64,000 bases of DNA from Myxococcales bacterium UBA1238 (GTDB lineage: Bacteria; Myxococcota_A; Bradymonadia; UBA7976; UBA1532): contig DBWM01000012.1 of NCBI GenBank assembly GCA_002309015.1, positions 561 through 64,560 of the forward strand, given 5' to 3'. Below, in pieces: positions 26,290 through 36,094 of the stretch. Below the pieces are notes generated by a model. It ran no database searches, was not told the DNA's origin, and saw only the letters and a program-made list of their open reading frames with translations. The position numbers and the translations under genes are program-made. Position 1 is the stretch's first letter; every line of letters begins with the position of its first letter.

Positions 26290-27327
26290 TCAAACGCTTT
26301 GTGAATGCGCCTCGTTCTGAGACAGCAATTTCGCCAAAGAATCGGAATTTAAAGGCTTTAGAACGCCTCGTTCGGTGATCAGTGCGGTCACCAGATCGAC
26401 GGGCGTCACATCGAAAGAGGGGTTTTCAACGCCAACCCCTTCGGGCACAAGGCGACGATCGCCCATATGCGTCACTTCCAGCGAGGAACGCTGCTCGATC
26501 ACAATTTGCGCGCCGCTCGGAGTGGAGAGATCGATGGTCGATGTGGGAGCGGCCACATAAAACGGGATACCGAAATGCCTGCACAGAACGGCAACACCTA
26601 ACGTCCCGATTTTATTGGCAATATCTCCATTTGCAGCCACTCTGTCGGTTCCCACGATCACTGCATCGATGCGCCCCTGCGACATCAGGGAAGCGGCCAT
26701 ATTGTCGCAAATCACCTTAACCGGCACACCGTCGTGATGGAGTTCCCAGGCCGTCAGGCGCGCGCCCTGCAAGTAAGGTCGCGTCTCATCGGCGTAAACC
26801 ATCGAAAGCCGGCCTTCTCGCCAGGCGCTTCGAATCACGCCGAGCGCCGTCCCGTAACCACCCGTCGCCAGGGCGCCCGCATTGCAATGGGTGAGCACGC
26901 GCGCCGCTTTGGGCAAAAGCTCCGCCCCAAAATCCCCCATCGCTTCGCACATCGCGCGATCTTCACGATGAATCGCCATCGCTTCAGCGAGCAAGGCCTG
27001 GGGTACATCCGCAGCGGCCGTATCCTTCAGCTTCCGGGACATCCGATCGAGCGCCCAAAACAGATTGACGGCCGTAGGGCGCGTCCTGGCAAGCCCGGCA
27101 ACTGCAGCTTCACAATCACAGCCATCCGCAGCCAGCACCATCCCATAAGCCGCAGCGATCCCGATCGCGGGCGCACCTCTCACCACCATATCCTGGATCG
27201 CCTGCGCGACATCCTGCCAGGTCTTGCAAACCATCCAGACTTCGCGTTCAGGCAACTGCCGTTGATCCAGCATATACAAGGCGCGCGCCTGTGCATCCCA
27301 CCTCAAAGGCTCGATTGAAGCGTTCAT
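26290..27327 (-). CDS. mtnA: S-methyl-5-thioribose-1-phosphate isomerase
   Basis: This 345-residue protein matches MtnA of the methionine salvage pathway, which converts methylthioribose-1-phosphate to methylthioribulose-1-phosphate in the cytoplasm. Family elements are RGAPAIGIAAAYG, THCNAGALATGGYGTALGV (with the catalytic Cys), DETRPYLQGARLTAWEL, and IVGTDRVAANGDIANKIGT (with the catalytic Asp). The family is related to eIF2B subunits, but these motifs point to MtnA. It lies between the zinc-ribbon genes and rplU on the same strand. No other salvage gene is in the window. Confidence 0.95.
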   Translation of the reverse strand: MNASIEPLRWDAQARALYMLDQRQLPEREVWMVCKTWQDVAQAIQDMVVRGAPAIGIAAAYGMVLAADGCDCEAAVAGLARTRPTAVNLFWALDRMSRKLKDTAAADVPQALLAEAMAIHREDRAMCEAMGDFGAELLPKAARVLTHCNAGALATGGYGTALGVIRSAWREGRLSMVYADETRPYLQGARLTAWELHHDGVPVKVICDNMAASLMSQGRIDAVIVGTDRVAANGDIANKIGTLGVAVLCRHFGIPFYVAAPTSTIDLSTPSGAQIVIEQRSSLEVTHMGDRRLVPEGVGVENPSFDVTPVDLVTALITERGVLKPLNSDSLAKLLSQNEAHSQSV

Positions 27328-27359
27328 TCCATTGTTCTCGATGCTTAAAAAACGAGGCG

Positions 27360-29156
27360 TTATCGCAGCTGATTCAACTTGCGCTGAACCATGCCCGCAT
27401 ATTGACCGTTGGGGTGAGTCTGCAGGTAAGCGTTATAGGCCTTGATGGCCTCGCCCTTATTCCCTGATTTTTCAAGGGATTCGGCCAGACCATACATGCT
27501 TTCGGCGTAACGCGGGTTGGCACCGAGGGATTTTTTAAAGAGCGAGACCGCAGAACCCGCCTGACCTTCATCCAGGGCACACCAGGCCAATCCCGCCCAG
27601 GGTTCAGGACTGGTCGGTTTCTTTTTAGAGGCTGCATCAAAAAACTTGCGTGCCTGCGCGGAGTTCCCGGATGAAAGCAACTTATGGGCCTTCGACATCA
27701 GCTGATCGTAATTGCCGCTGTCTGCGCTCACGTTATCGCCACCCGTTTTTGGAGGCGTCGGAGTTTTAGGCGGAGTCTGCTTTTCCTCTGGGGCATTGGC
27801 CTGATCATTCTTTTGATTTTTCTCGGGCGTGAGCGCGATGTGAGCCAGCAGACGGTTCGCCGGACCGTGATCGGGATTGCGCGCCAAAAGCGCCATGATC
27901 ACCTTGCGGGCTTCATCGTTCTGCTGAGCCTTATAGAACGCTAAAGCCATTAAAAACTGAGCTCTTGGCTGCTTTTGAGTTGCGGGAGAGAGCGCGCTTA
28001 AACGCTCAGCCATCGACTTTACATTGCCATTTTGCAGATGCATCTCCATCGCACCGCGCACCAGAGACACATCGATCGCCGCAGCGCCCGCTTCTTCAGC
28101 AGCATTCAAATAATCCTCAGCTCGCTTCACATCCCCTTTAACGCGGTACAGATCGGCATAATTGATCAGCAAGGAAGCATCACGACTTCCCAGCACACCT
28201 TCTGCATCTTTAAGAGATTTCGTTGCGTTTTCAAGGAGTTGCGTTGCATCCTGGCTTTCAAGTTTTTTATATTCAGCTTCACAAATCGCAGCGCGCGCAA
28301 GGCCCACATAAGCGTTGCCAATGGCCGATCCATCGCAGCCTTCGCGCGTATTGAGCGCTTCCTGATAGAATTTTTGGGCCTGCGAAAAACCTCCCTGAGT
28401 GTCGCGGCCCATCTCTTCGCGAGCGCGATTGCAGGCATCCAAAAATTGCTCCGAGCAAGGAAGTGCCTTTGCCACCGGAGGGGTGGGTTGTGATGCGGCC
28501 TCAGACATTTTGTAATAAGTCCAGCCTGCCCATCCCGCACAGCCAGCCGCAATGACAAACAGAGCCGCCATAACACCCGTACGCCAGCCTCCAGAACCCT
28601 GCGTTGCCTGAGCTTGTGGCTGCTGTCGGGCCATCTCGGCAAAGCTCTCCCCAAAACTGAGATTCGCAGAAGAGGCCAGAGCGGGATTAAATCCCGTATT
28701 TTGAATCATGGGCGGAATGGCATTGCGCTTGCTGTCGTCAAAACGACTTTCGCTCGATCCAAACGCAGAGGATCGCGTCGAAATGGACCCCACACCGCCG
28801 CCATCCGATGCATTAAAAAACTGCGCAAATTCGGTCAGCGTGCCCAAAGGCTGCCAGTTTTCACCATCGCGTGAGAGTTCGTCGACGCGCGTCACCTTTC
28901 CCTGAGCGATCCAGGTGGGCAACATCGACAAATCCTGCATTTCAAACAATTCGCCCGCGCGCGTGCGGATCATCCATATCCCCGCCCGCATGTTCATGCT
29001 CATCCCGATGGCAGGCGGTATAGGCGGCATCGCCCGGGGCTTGGACACGCGAAACAAATGATTGCAATGCGTGCACTTAACCGTGATCCCCGATTCCGAG
29101 ACTTTGGCATCGTCGAATTCGTATTCCGTGCCACAATTTTCGCACCTGACGTCCAT
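27360..29156 (-). CDS. Zinc-ribbon, single-TM protein with TPR tail
   Basis: This 598-residue protein begins with a zinc ribbon (RCENCGTEYEFDD and KCTHCNHLF, two CxxC pairs at 5-8 and 29-32). A small globular domain follows (about 58-115: WMIRTRAGELFEMQDLSMLP through ENWQPLGTLTEFAQFF). Then comes a membrane segment near 198-215 and a TPR-rich C-terminal part. The ribbon plus small domain resemble the N-terminal cytoplasmic part of GltJ (AgmX) of M. xanthus, but the AgmX C-terminal domain is absent. It is 2 bases downstream of a gene with the same two N-terminal domains. A signalling or scaffold role is a guess. Confidence 0.68.
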   Translation of the reverse strand: MDVRCENCGTEYEFDDAKVSESGITVKCTHCNHLFRVSKPRAMPPIPPAIGMSMNMRAGIWMIRTRAGELFEMQDLSMLPTWIAQGKVTRVDELSRDGENWQPLGTLTEFAQFFNASDGGGVGSISTRSSAFGSSESRFDDSKRNAIPPMIQNTGFNPALASSANLSFGESFAEMARQQPQAQATQGSGGWRTGVMAALFVIAAGCAGWAGWTYYKMSEAASQPTPPVAKALPCSEQFLDACNRAREEMGRDTQGGFSQAQKFYQEALNTREGCDGSAIGNAYVGLARAAICEAEYKKLESQDATQLLENATKSLKDAEGVLGSRDASLLINYADLYRVKGDVKRAEDYLNAAEEAGAAAIDVSLVRGAMEMHLQNGNVKSMAERLSALSPATQKQPRAQFLMALAFYKAQQNDEARKVIMALLARNPDHGPANRLLAHIALTPEKNQKNDQANAPEEKQTPPKTPTPPKTGGDNVSADSGNYDQLMSKAHKLLSSGNSAQARKFFDAASKKKPTSPEPWAGLAWCALDEGQAGSAVSLFKKSLGANPRYAESMYGLAESLEKSGNKGEAIKAYNAYLQTHPNGQYAGMVQRKLNQLR

Positions 29157-29158
29157 TT

Positions 29159-30235
29159 TTATTCATTCCCCCGAATTCGCTTATAACGCACCAAAGCTTT
29201 CTCTGCTTCATCGCTTCGATTCTCTAGACAGTAGGCCTTCATTAAGTAATAATACTTAGTTGCACTCTCATCTGCTTGAAGCCCCTCGAAACATCCCGAC
29301 ACTTCTGTCGCCCCGCCATTTAATTTCTTTATGCAGTTTTGCAGCTCTTTAGAAATCGGCCGGGGCTCCTTCGGAACAATGACCTGACACGCAGGTAAAC
29401 GCATCCACCCTACAGTCATCGCAGCTGACACGATACCCACGGCTAAAAACGCCACCACGCCAATCGCCAGCAAAACCGAACCAAATCCCAAGGTCTGCCT
29501 TGAAATCTGAGTTTTTTTACTGGAAAGTTCCGTCCTGACTCCACGTTGCCGGGATCCAGACAGCACGCGCGAAGGCATCGCTGAAGATCGCTCAGCAGAC
29601 TTCTGATCACCCAATCGCCCGTAAATCTCAGGATAGCGATCGAGCTTTGCAAAAGGACCATCACCCTGAGCGATTTCGATGGAAGCTAAATCCGGACGTC
29701 CCTTGAGCATGGCCACCAGCGCATCGATCGTCGCCAAATCATAGACGACCCCGCGCTCACTTCTGAGCCGCCAGCCGTTCGCGCTTTGCATCAGCGAAGC
29801 GGGAGAAGCGACCACTTTTGTGGCCTCACTGCCCACATGAAACTGCTCGTCTGAATCAGGTAACTCATCGAAAGCAAAGCGAAAAGCGCCCGATTGATGG
29901 AGAGCGTTCGCTTCTTGTGCCGCCTGCAGATACGGCGCATCCTGAGCGGGCGATTGCAACAATGCATCCAGCCCCGCCTGCGGCATCGGATCCAGCTGAG
30001 CAGGACGATAAGCGCGATTGTTTTGGGGCTGAGGCGCAAAGGGATACCCGCCCGTGCCCATGGGTGGCATGAGATTTACGGTTGCCGCCCCCGACACCAT
30101 CGTTTCATCTTCGTCGGCCGAAGAGGCATAAAACGGCCGCCCACAAGCAAAACAAACGACCGTTGCCTGCCCGGATTCCGGCAAATCAACTTCGTTGATC
30201 GCCCCACAATGTCGACAATTTACACGCATCATCAT
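29159..30235 (-). CDS. Zinc-ribbon, single-TM protein
   Basis: This protein of about 358 residues has an N-terminal zinc ribbon (VNCRHCGAINE and VCFACGRPF), a disordered Pro/Gln-rich stretch, a small domain similar to that of its neighbour (WRLRSERGVVYDLATIDALV), a membrane segment near 245-268, and a short periplasmic tail with three cysteines. The start is one of several consecutive ATGs (30229-30235, or 30250); none has a strong ribosome site. It lies downstream of uvrD and almost touches its paralogue at 27360. The function is unknown. Confidence 0.62.
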   Translation of the reverse strand: MMMRVNCRHCGAINEVDLPESGQATVVCFACGRPFYASSADEDETMVSGAATVNLMPPMGTGGYPFAPQPQNNRAYRPAQLDPMPQAGLDALLQSPAQDAPYLQAAQEANALHQSGAFRFAFDELPDSDEQFHVGSEATKVVASPASLMQSANGWRLRSERGVVYDLATIDALVAMLKGRPDLASIEIAQGDGPFAKLDRYPEIYGRLGDQKSAERSSAMPSRVLSGSRQRGVRTELSSKKTQISRQTLGFGSVLLAIGVVAFLAVGIVSAAMTVGWMRLPACQVIVPKEPRPISKELQNCIKKLNGGATEVSGCFEGLQADESATKYYYLMKAYCLENRSDEAEKALVRYKRIRGNE

Positions 30236-30290
30236 GGCTTCATGCCACAAGAAAAAGTTCTACGCCAGAACGCGCCCATTTTCATTCCAC

Positions 30291-32648
30291 TCATCCATCG
30301 ATCAAGGACAAATAACGCCTTAAAATGGTTTGCTCAACCCCATTAAAAAATCGCACGGCCACATGCGCTGTGCAACTGTCGCCGCCCGCAATGGAAGTGA
30401 CCTCGCCTTCCCCAAACTGCACATGAAACACGCGGGCTCCAGGCTGCCATCCCGAAGGCGCTTTTTTTTGAACCTGCAGAACTTCCGCCTCAAATCCCAT
30501 TTCGACCGGCTGCGCATCCGCATAGAGCGCCTCATCCGACCAGGGCAAGGGTTCAAAATTCTCCTCCGGACGATCGCTTAACTGAGACTCAACATCCCGA
30601 TTTTGAACGGCATTTTGCACTTTCCATTCTGCATCCCAGTCGTCATCGCGCCGTTTGGGCTCCAGCGCAACCCTCGTTTCTGCAGTCTTTGATTTTTGAT
30701 GCAAAACCGCCAGGCGACCCAGCTCTGCCGACTGGAGGATGACCTCTTCGGGCAGCTCAAACAAAAAACGACTCGGCTCGCATTTTCGTTGTTCCCCAAA
30801 GGTTTGCCGTTTTTGAGCCCAGGTGAGCAGCAGGCGCTGGCGGGCGCGCGTCATGGCCACATAGCAAAGCCGCCGCTCTTCCTCGATTTGACCATCCTTG
30901 AGCGCGCGCGCGCTGGGAAAGAGGCCGTCCTCCATGCCCACAACAAAAACCACTGAAAATTCGAGGCCTTTGGCTGCATGGATGGTCATCATCGAGACCG
31001 CTCCACCGCTCGTTTCGGCCACATCCGCCTCGCCGATGAGCTTTACGCGCTCCAAAAAATCATCGAGCGTCGCGCCCGGATTTTCCTCAACAAAAGTCTC
31101 GATATAGGTCAGCAGACGCTTGATGTTTTCAGCGTTTTGACGTTCTTCCTCATCGGATTCCAAAAGCCCCTGCTCGTCGAGCAAATCCGCCGCCTGAAAC
31201 AGCTTGTGAGCGCGCTCGTGCAAGGGGCCTTCCTGCGGATAACTCTCCAGAATCTTTAAGAAATCTCCGATTCCTGACTGGGCTTTGCGCTGCAGTCCTT
31301 TCACGCTCGATTGCGCCGCTTCGTATAAGCTCACCCCCGCTTCCATCGCAGCCTTCGACAGGCGCTCGAGAGATTTGGCCCCAACGCCCCGGGAGCGGCT
31401 CTTTAATGCACGCAAAAAAGCGATGTCGTCTCTGTGGTTATGCGCCAGACGCAAATAAGCGATCGCATCCTGAACGCAGGCGCGCTCAAAGAAGGAACGC
31501 CCTCGGACCACCACATAGCGCAGTCCCAGGCAATTGAGCGCCTGCTCGAAATCGAGGGTTAAATGGTTTGCGCGCACGAGGATCGCCACATCGCCCAACG
31601 CGTAACCCTCGTCGGCACAAAGGGATTGAATTCTTTCCGCCACCCAGAACGCTTCATGCCGCCCATCCCTGCAGGCCTGCAGCTCCACCTGCATCCCTTC
31701 GCCCAAAAGCGACCATAAATCCTTGCCCAGCCGCTGATGATTCTGAGCGATCACGCTGTTGGCCGCCGTTAAAATATGGCCCACGCTGCGATAATTCTGC
31801 TCCATCCGAAGCACGCGAGCCCCCGGATAGGCATCAGGAAACGTAATGATATTGCCGACTTCCGCGCCTCTCCAGCCGTAAATCGACTGATCGTCGTCGC
31901 CCACCACCAAAAGATCGCTCCCCACGGGCGCCAGGCATTTGAGCCAGCGGTATTGCGCCGCATTGGTATCCTGGAACTCGTCCACGCAAATGCGCGGCCA
32001 GCGATGCTGAAACTGCACGCAAAGCGACTCATCCGACGACAAAAGCAAGCCCGGGCGCAGAATTAAGTCCCCGAAATCAAAGGCATCTGCGCGCTGCAGG
32101 GCCTCTTCGTAAAGGCGACCCACCTGGCGCATATCGAGCGGCATATCGCTCGGAGGCAACGACGCTTCTTCCGCCTCGCGCCCCGCATTTTTGGCCAAAT
32201 CGATGGCCCGCTCGATCGCTTTGACGATCACCGCCGAATGAGGCGCACCGCAAGCCTGCAGAGTGGCGCGCAACACCGCCTGCTGATCTTCTTCGTCGTA
32301 AATCGAGAAACGCTCAGTCCGCCCGAAGCGATCCGCAAATTGTCTTAAAAATCGGGCACCTAAGGCGTGAAAGGTAGAAACGATGAGCCCCTGCATCGCG
32401 TCTTCATCGAGCAGATCCTCGATTCGCGAGCGCATTTCCCGGGCCGCGCGATTGGTAAAGGTAACCGCCACGATCGAGTGAGCGTCCACGCCCGTAGCGA
32501 TCATGCGCGCGATCCGCCGCGTCACCACCCGGGTTTTCCCGCTGCCCGCGCCCGCCAAAAGCAGCAGAGGCCCCCCTTCGTACAGCACGGCCTCCCGCTG
32601 CACTTCGTTCAGATCTGTTAATAATTTCGATAAGTTACCCGGTTTCAT
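30291..32648 (-). CDS. uvrD: UvrD/PcrA-type DNA helicase
   Basis: This 785-residue superfamily 1 helicase unwinds DNA 3' to 5' in repair and replication-fork maintenance. Motif I LAGAGSGKTR is at 31-40; motif II DEFQDTN, motif III DDDQSIYGWRGA, motif IV QNYRS, motif V TIHAAKGLEF and motif VI YVAMTRARQRL are all present. The C-terminus holds the Tudor-like segment typical of UvrD/PcrA (GARVFHVQFGEGEVTSI). The start ATG at 32648 overlaps the glmS stop as ATGA. A longer frame exists upstream but is translated glmS in another frame. Confidence 0.95.
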   Translation of the reverse strand: MKPGNLSKLLTDLNEVQREAVLYEGGPLLLLAGAGSGKTRVVTRRIARMIATGVDAHSIVAVTFTNRAAREMRSRIEDLLDEDAMQGLIVSTFHALGARFLRQFADRFGRTERFSIYDEEDQQAVLRATLQACGAPHSAVIVKAIERAIDLAKNAGREAEEASLPPSDMPLDMRQVGRLYEEALQRADAFDFGDLILRPGLLLSSDESLCVQFQHRWPRICVDEFQDTNAAQYRWLKCLAPVGSDLLVVGDDDQSIYGWRGAEVGNIITFPDAYPGARVLRMEQNYRSVGHILTAANSVIAQNHQRLGKDLWSLLGEGMQVELQACRDGRHEAFWVAERIQSLCADEGYALGDVAILVRANHLTLDFEQALNCLGLRYVVVRGRSFFERACVQDAIAYLRLAHNHRDDIAFLRALKSRSRGVGAKSLERLSKAAMEAGVSLYEAAQSSVKGLQRKAQSGIGDFLKILESYPQEGPLHERAHKLFQAADLLDEQGLLESDEEERQNAENIKRLLTYIETFVEENPGATLDDFLERVKLIGEADVAETSGGAVSMMTIHAAKGLEFSVVFVVGMEDGLFPSARALKDGQIEEERRLCYVAMTRARQRLLLTWAQKRQTFGEQRKCEPSRFLFELPEEVILQSAELGRLAVLHQKSKTAETRVALEPKRRDDDWDAEWKVQNAVQNRDVESQLSDRPEENFEPLPWSDEALYADAQPVEMGFEAEVLQVQKKAPSGWQPGARVFHVQFGEGEVTSIAGGDSCTAHVAVRFFNGVEQTILRRYLSLIDG

Positions 32649-34474
32649 TCGACCGTCACGCTCTTGGCCAGATTGCGCGGCTGATCCACATCGGTCCCCT
32701 TTAAGTCGGCCATGTAATAGGCCAGAAGCTGCAGCGGGATGGTGCAGAGGATCGGCATCAGCGACTCGTCCAGCTCCGGCACCCACAACACATCCTGGGT
32801 AAACTGGGCGATCTGTTCGTCCCCTTCGCTGGCCACCGCGATCACCCTTCCGCCGCGCGCGCGCACTTCTTCAAGATTTGAAAAGGTTTTTTCGTAATGG
32901 GTGCCGTGGGGCGTCAGCACCAAAACCGGCATCGCCTCATCGATCAGCGCAATGGGCCCATGCTTCATTTCACCTGCGGCGTAGCCTTCGGCGTGAATGT
33001 ACGAGATCTCTTTGAGCTTGAGCGCGCCTTCCAAAGCGATCGGTTGGTACACGCCTCTTCCCAAAAATAAAAAGTCACGGCAATTCAAATATTTACGTGC
33101 AATCTTTTCGACATTGGGCGCGCATCCCAAAAGCTGCTCCACCAATGCGGGCAGCTGCAGCAGGTTTTGCAAAGCGGTCCGCGCCTCATCGGCCGAGATC
33201 GTCTGACGCGCACGTCCCAGGCGCAAAGCGAGCAGGCGCAGCGCAATCAGCTGTGTGACAAAGGCTTTTGTAGAGGCCACCCCGATTTCGGGCCCGGCCA
33301 GCGTGTAAATCACGTGATCGGAATCGCGGGCGATGCTGCTGTCGACCACGTTGCAGATGGAAAGGGTTTCGGCTCCCCGATCGCGCGCTTCCCGCAAGGC
33401 TGCGTGGGTGTCGGCCGTCTCGCCCGACTGGCTGATGGCAATGAAGAGCGTGCGATCGCTGATGATCGGGTTTCGATAACGAAATTCGCTTGCGACATCT
33501 ACAGTTACAGGAATTCTTGTGGTCTGCTCGATCCAATAGCGACCCAAAAGCCCCGCATGCCAGGCGGTACCGCAGGCCGAAATCACGATGCGATCGAACG
33601 TCCGAATCCGCTCATCGGTCAGCTGCACCTGATTGAACAGCACATCGCCGCGCTCCAGCGACAACCGGCCGCGCAGGGTATCGGCCATGGCCCTCGGCTG
33701 CTCAAAAATCTCTTTAAGCATGAAATGCTTAAAACCGCCCTTTTCGGCCTGAGCGGGCGTCCAATCGATGCGCTTGGGGCGGCGCTCGACGGGATTTCCT
33801 TCCAAGTCCGTGATTTTTAATGAGTTTTTGGTAACAACAGCAAGTTCGCCTTCGTGCAAAAAAACCACATCGCGGGTATGGCGAATGATGGCGGGCACGT
33901 CGCTGGCGATCAGCATCTCGTCCTGACCGATGCCCACCACGAGGGGACTGGCGTTTTTAGCGGCGACCAGGCGATCGGGTTCGGTGGTTGAAAACACGAC
34001 GAGCGCGTAACTGCCCTCAACCACTTGCAAAACCTGACGCACGGCGAGCTCCAGCGAACAACCCGCTTCCACCTTTTCGCGAATAAAATGGCTGAAGATT
34101 TCGGTATCGGTTTCGCTTTGGAAAACGTGACCGCGCGCTTGAAGTTCGGCCCGAAGCGCCAGGTGATTTTCGACGATGCCGTTGTGAACGACCGTAATGG
34201 GACCCGCCATATGCGGATGCGCGTTCTTTTCGGAAGGCGCGCCGTGGGTGGCCCATCGCGTATGCCCAAGTCCGACCTTGCCGTGCAGAGGGGAGGCGGC
34301 CAAAAGCGCTGCTAAATTGCGCAGTTTGCCCACCGAACGCAGCATATGCGTCTCCTGCCCGTCAAAAACCGCCAGGCCCGCCGAATCGTAACCGCGATAT
34401 TCCAGATGCTCGAGACCGCTCATCAACAGCGAAGCGCATTCCTGATCGCCCACATACCCAACGATGCCACACAT
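32645..34474 (-). CDS. glmS: Glutamine-fructose-6-phosphate aminotransferase
   Basis: This 609-residue protein makes glucosamine-6-phosphate, the first step of UDP-GlcNAc synthesis. The N-terminal glutaminase has the nucleophile Cys2 (MCGIVGYVG) and LEYRGYDSAGLAV. The C-terminal part carries two SIS sugar-binding domains (ISQSGETADTHAALREA) and the expected end LKGTDVDQPRNLAKSVTVE. It follows glmU at 30 bases and is translationally coupled to uvrD. Confidence 0.98.
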   Translation of the reverse strand: MCGIVGYVGDQECASLLMSGLEHLEYRGYDSAGLAVFDGQETHMLRSVGKLRNLAALLAASPLHGKVGLGHTRWATHGAPSEKNAHPHMAGPITVVHNGIVENHLALRAELQARGHVFQSETDTEIFSHFIREKVEAGCSLELAVRQVLQVVEGSYALVVFSTTEPDRLVAAKNASPLVVGIGQDEMLIASDVPAIIRHTRDVVFLHEGELAVVTKNSLKITDLEGNPVERRPKRIDWTPAQAEKGGFKHFMLKEIFEQPRAMADTLRGRLSLERGDVLFNQVQLTDERIRTFDRIVISACGTAWHAGLLGRYWIEQTTRIPVTVDVASEFRYRNPIISDRTLFIAISQSGETADTHAALREARDRGAETLSICNVVDSSIARDSDHVIYTLAGPEIGVASTKAFVTQLIALRLLALRLGRARQTISADEARTALQNLLQLPALVEQLLGCAPNVEKIARKYLNCRDFLFLGRGVYQPIALEGALKLKEISYIHAEGYAAGEMKHGPIALIDEAMPVLVLTPHGTHYEKTFSNLEEVRARGGRVIAVASEGDEQIAQFTQDVLWVPELDESLMPILCTIPLQLLAYYMADLKGTDVDQPRNLAKSVTVE

Positions 34475-34504
34475 ATTTTCTCCAATAGAATTAATGGGTT
34501 AAAC

Positions 34505-35887
34505 TTACTTTTTATGGCGTGCGACCCAGCCTTCAAGGTTCTTTTGAGGCGTTCTGCTGATGGCCAATGCGCCTGCGGGCACGAGACCGGTCACAGTGGT
34601 GCCAGCGCCCACATATGCGCCTTCTTCAACGCAAACGGGCGCAACCAGCTGGGAATCCGAGCCGATGAACACATCTGCGCCGATGCGTGTGGGATGCTTG
34701 TTGTGGCCGTCGTAGTTGCAGGTGATCGTGCCCGCCCCGATGTTGCACCGGGGACCGACTTCGGCATCGCCTAAATAGCTTAAATGTCCCGCTTTTACGC
34801 CCTCAAAGAGATGGCTCTTCTTGGTCTCCACAAAGTTGCCCACGCGCACATCGCGCTCAAAAACGGTGCCCGGACGCAGGCGCGCAAAAGGCCCCACCTG
34901 GCATTCCGGGCCAATCTGAGCGCCTTCAATATGGGAATAGGGTTTAATGTAAGTCCCCTCATCCAAAGAGGAATCGATGATGATGGCGCCCTGGCCGATC
35001 ACGCAGCCGCGGCCCAGATGGGTCTGCCCCCGAAGCGAGACGTCGGGTTCCAGGAGGCAGTCGCTCCCGGCGGTCACCTGCGCTTCCACATACAGACGAT
35101 CGGGATCGATCATCGTAACGCCCTGACGCATCAACGCTTTTTTGAGCCGCTGCTGCATGCGCTTTTCGGCCTTCGCCAAATCGATGCGATCGTTGATGCC
35201 TTCGAGCTCTTCGGCCGCCTCACCTTCGAGGAGATGCGCGCAAACCTTGCGATGCTCTGCCCGGGCTGCAGCCACCAGGTCGGTCAGGTAATATTCGCCC
35301 TGGGCGTTGTTCCTTGAAAACCGCTTGAGAGCGGCAAACAAAAAGCGGGCATTTACGCGATAAATGCCTGAATTTACATCACAAATTTTGAGTTCTTCGC
35401 TGGTGCAGTCGCGCGCTTCCACGATTTTTTGAAGTCCGTCCGCATCGCAAACCAGACGCCCGTAAGCGCCGCCCGACGAAAGCCGCATGCCCATCACGCC
35501 CAAATCCGCATCCCCGCAGGCAGCATCAAAGGCTTCGAGGGTCTCCGCCGTTAAACCGGGCACGTCGCCCGACAAAATAAAAACGTCGCCCTCAAAATCG
35601 CGCAAAGCCTCTTCAGCGCAGCTCACCGCATGGGCGGTCCCCAGTTGCTCGGCCTGAAAAGCGTATACGAGGGGCGCAGTTGGGAAAGTTTGATCTAAAA
35701 ACTCTTCTACTTTTTCATGCTGATGACCCAGCACCAAAACCACCCGCTCCGCAGAGAGCAAGAGCGCCGTCCGGACACACCAGCCGATCAGGGGAAATCC
35801 CGCAACCTTGTGTAAAACCTTGACTTTTTCGGATTTCATGCGGGTTCCCATGCCCGCTGCCATAATCACAACCGCTCTGGCTCGCAT
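34505..35887 (-). CDS. glmU: Bifunctional UDP-GlcNAc pyrophosphorylase / GlcN-1-P acetyltransferase
   Basis: This 460-residue enzyme catalyses the last two steps to UDP-GlcNAc. The N-terminal uridylyltransferase has VVIMAAGMGTRMKSEKVKVLH. The C-terminal half is a left-handed beta-helix with hexapeptide repeats (GRGCVIGQGAIIIDSSL) and the acetyltransferase elements LSYLGDAEVG and NIGAGTITCNYDG. The start at 35887 is chosen for its AAAGGGA ribosome site and family fit. With glmS it supplies precursors for peptidoglycan, LPS and surface polysaccharides. Confidence 0.97.
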   Translation of the reverse strand: MRARAVVIMAAGMGTRMKSEKVKVLHKVAGFPLIGWCVRTALLLSAERVVLVLGHQHEKVEEFLDQTFPTAPLVYAFQAEQLGTAHAVSCAEEALRDFEGDVFILSGDVPGLTAETLEAFDAACGDADLGVMGMRLSSGGAYGRLVCDADGLQKIVEARDCTSEELKICDVNSGIYRVNARFLFAALKRFSRNNAQGEYYLTDLVAAARAEHRKVCAHLLEGEAAEELEGINDRIDLAKAEKRMQQRLKKALMRQGVTMIDPDRLYVEAQVTAGSDCLLEPDVSLRGQTHLGRGCVIGQGAIIIDSSLDEGTYIKPYSHIEGAQIGPECQVGPFARLRPGTVFERDVRVGNFVETKKSHLFEGVKAGHLSYLGDAEVGPRCNIGAGTITCNYDGHNKHPTRIGADVFIGSDSQLVAPVCVEEGAYVGAGTTVTGLVPAGALAISRTPQKNLEGWVARHKK

Positions 35888-36094
35888 CGTTTCATCCCTT
35901 TCACTGGGCGCTCGCCTACAAGTTTTTGAAAAGTGGTGAGCATAGCGCACAGAAGGCAAGCTTTTAATATCAAAATCGAATATCCTTACGGAGCTCTTTG
36001 TTGGACCTCACAGGACCGCAGATTTGGACCTTGTAGAGACTTGAAAGCGCGCAGCAAAGCGCAAAAGAGCGGACGCATCATTCGGAGATTTTCA

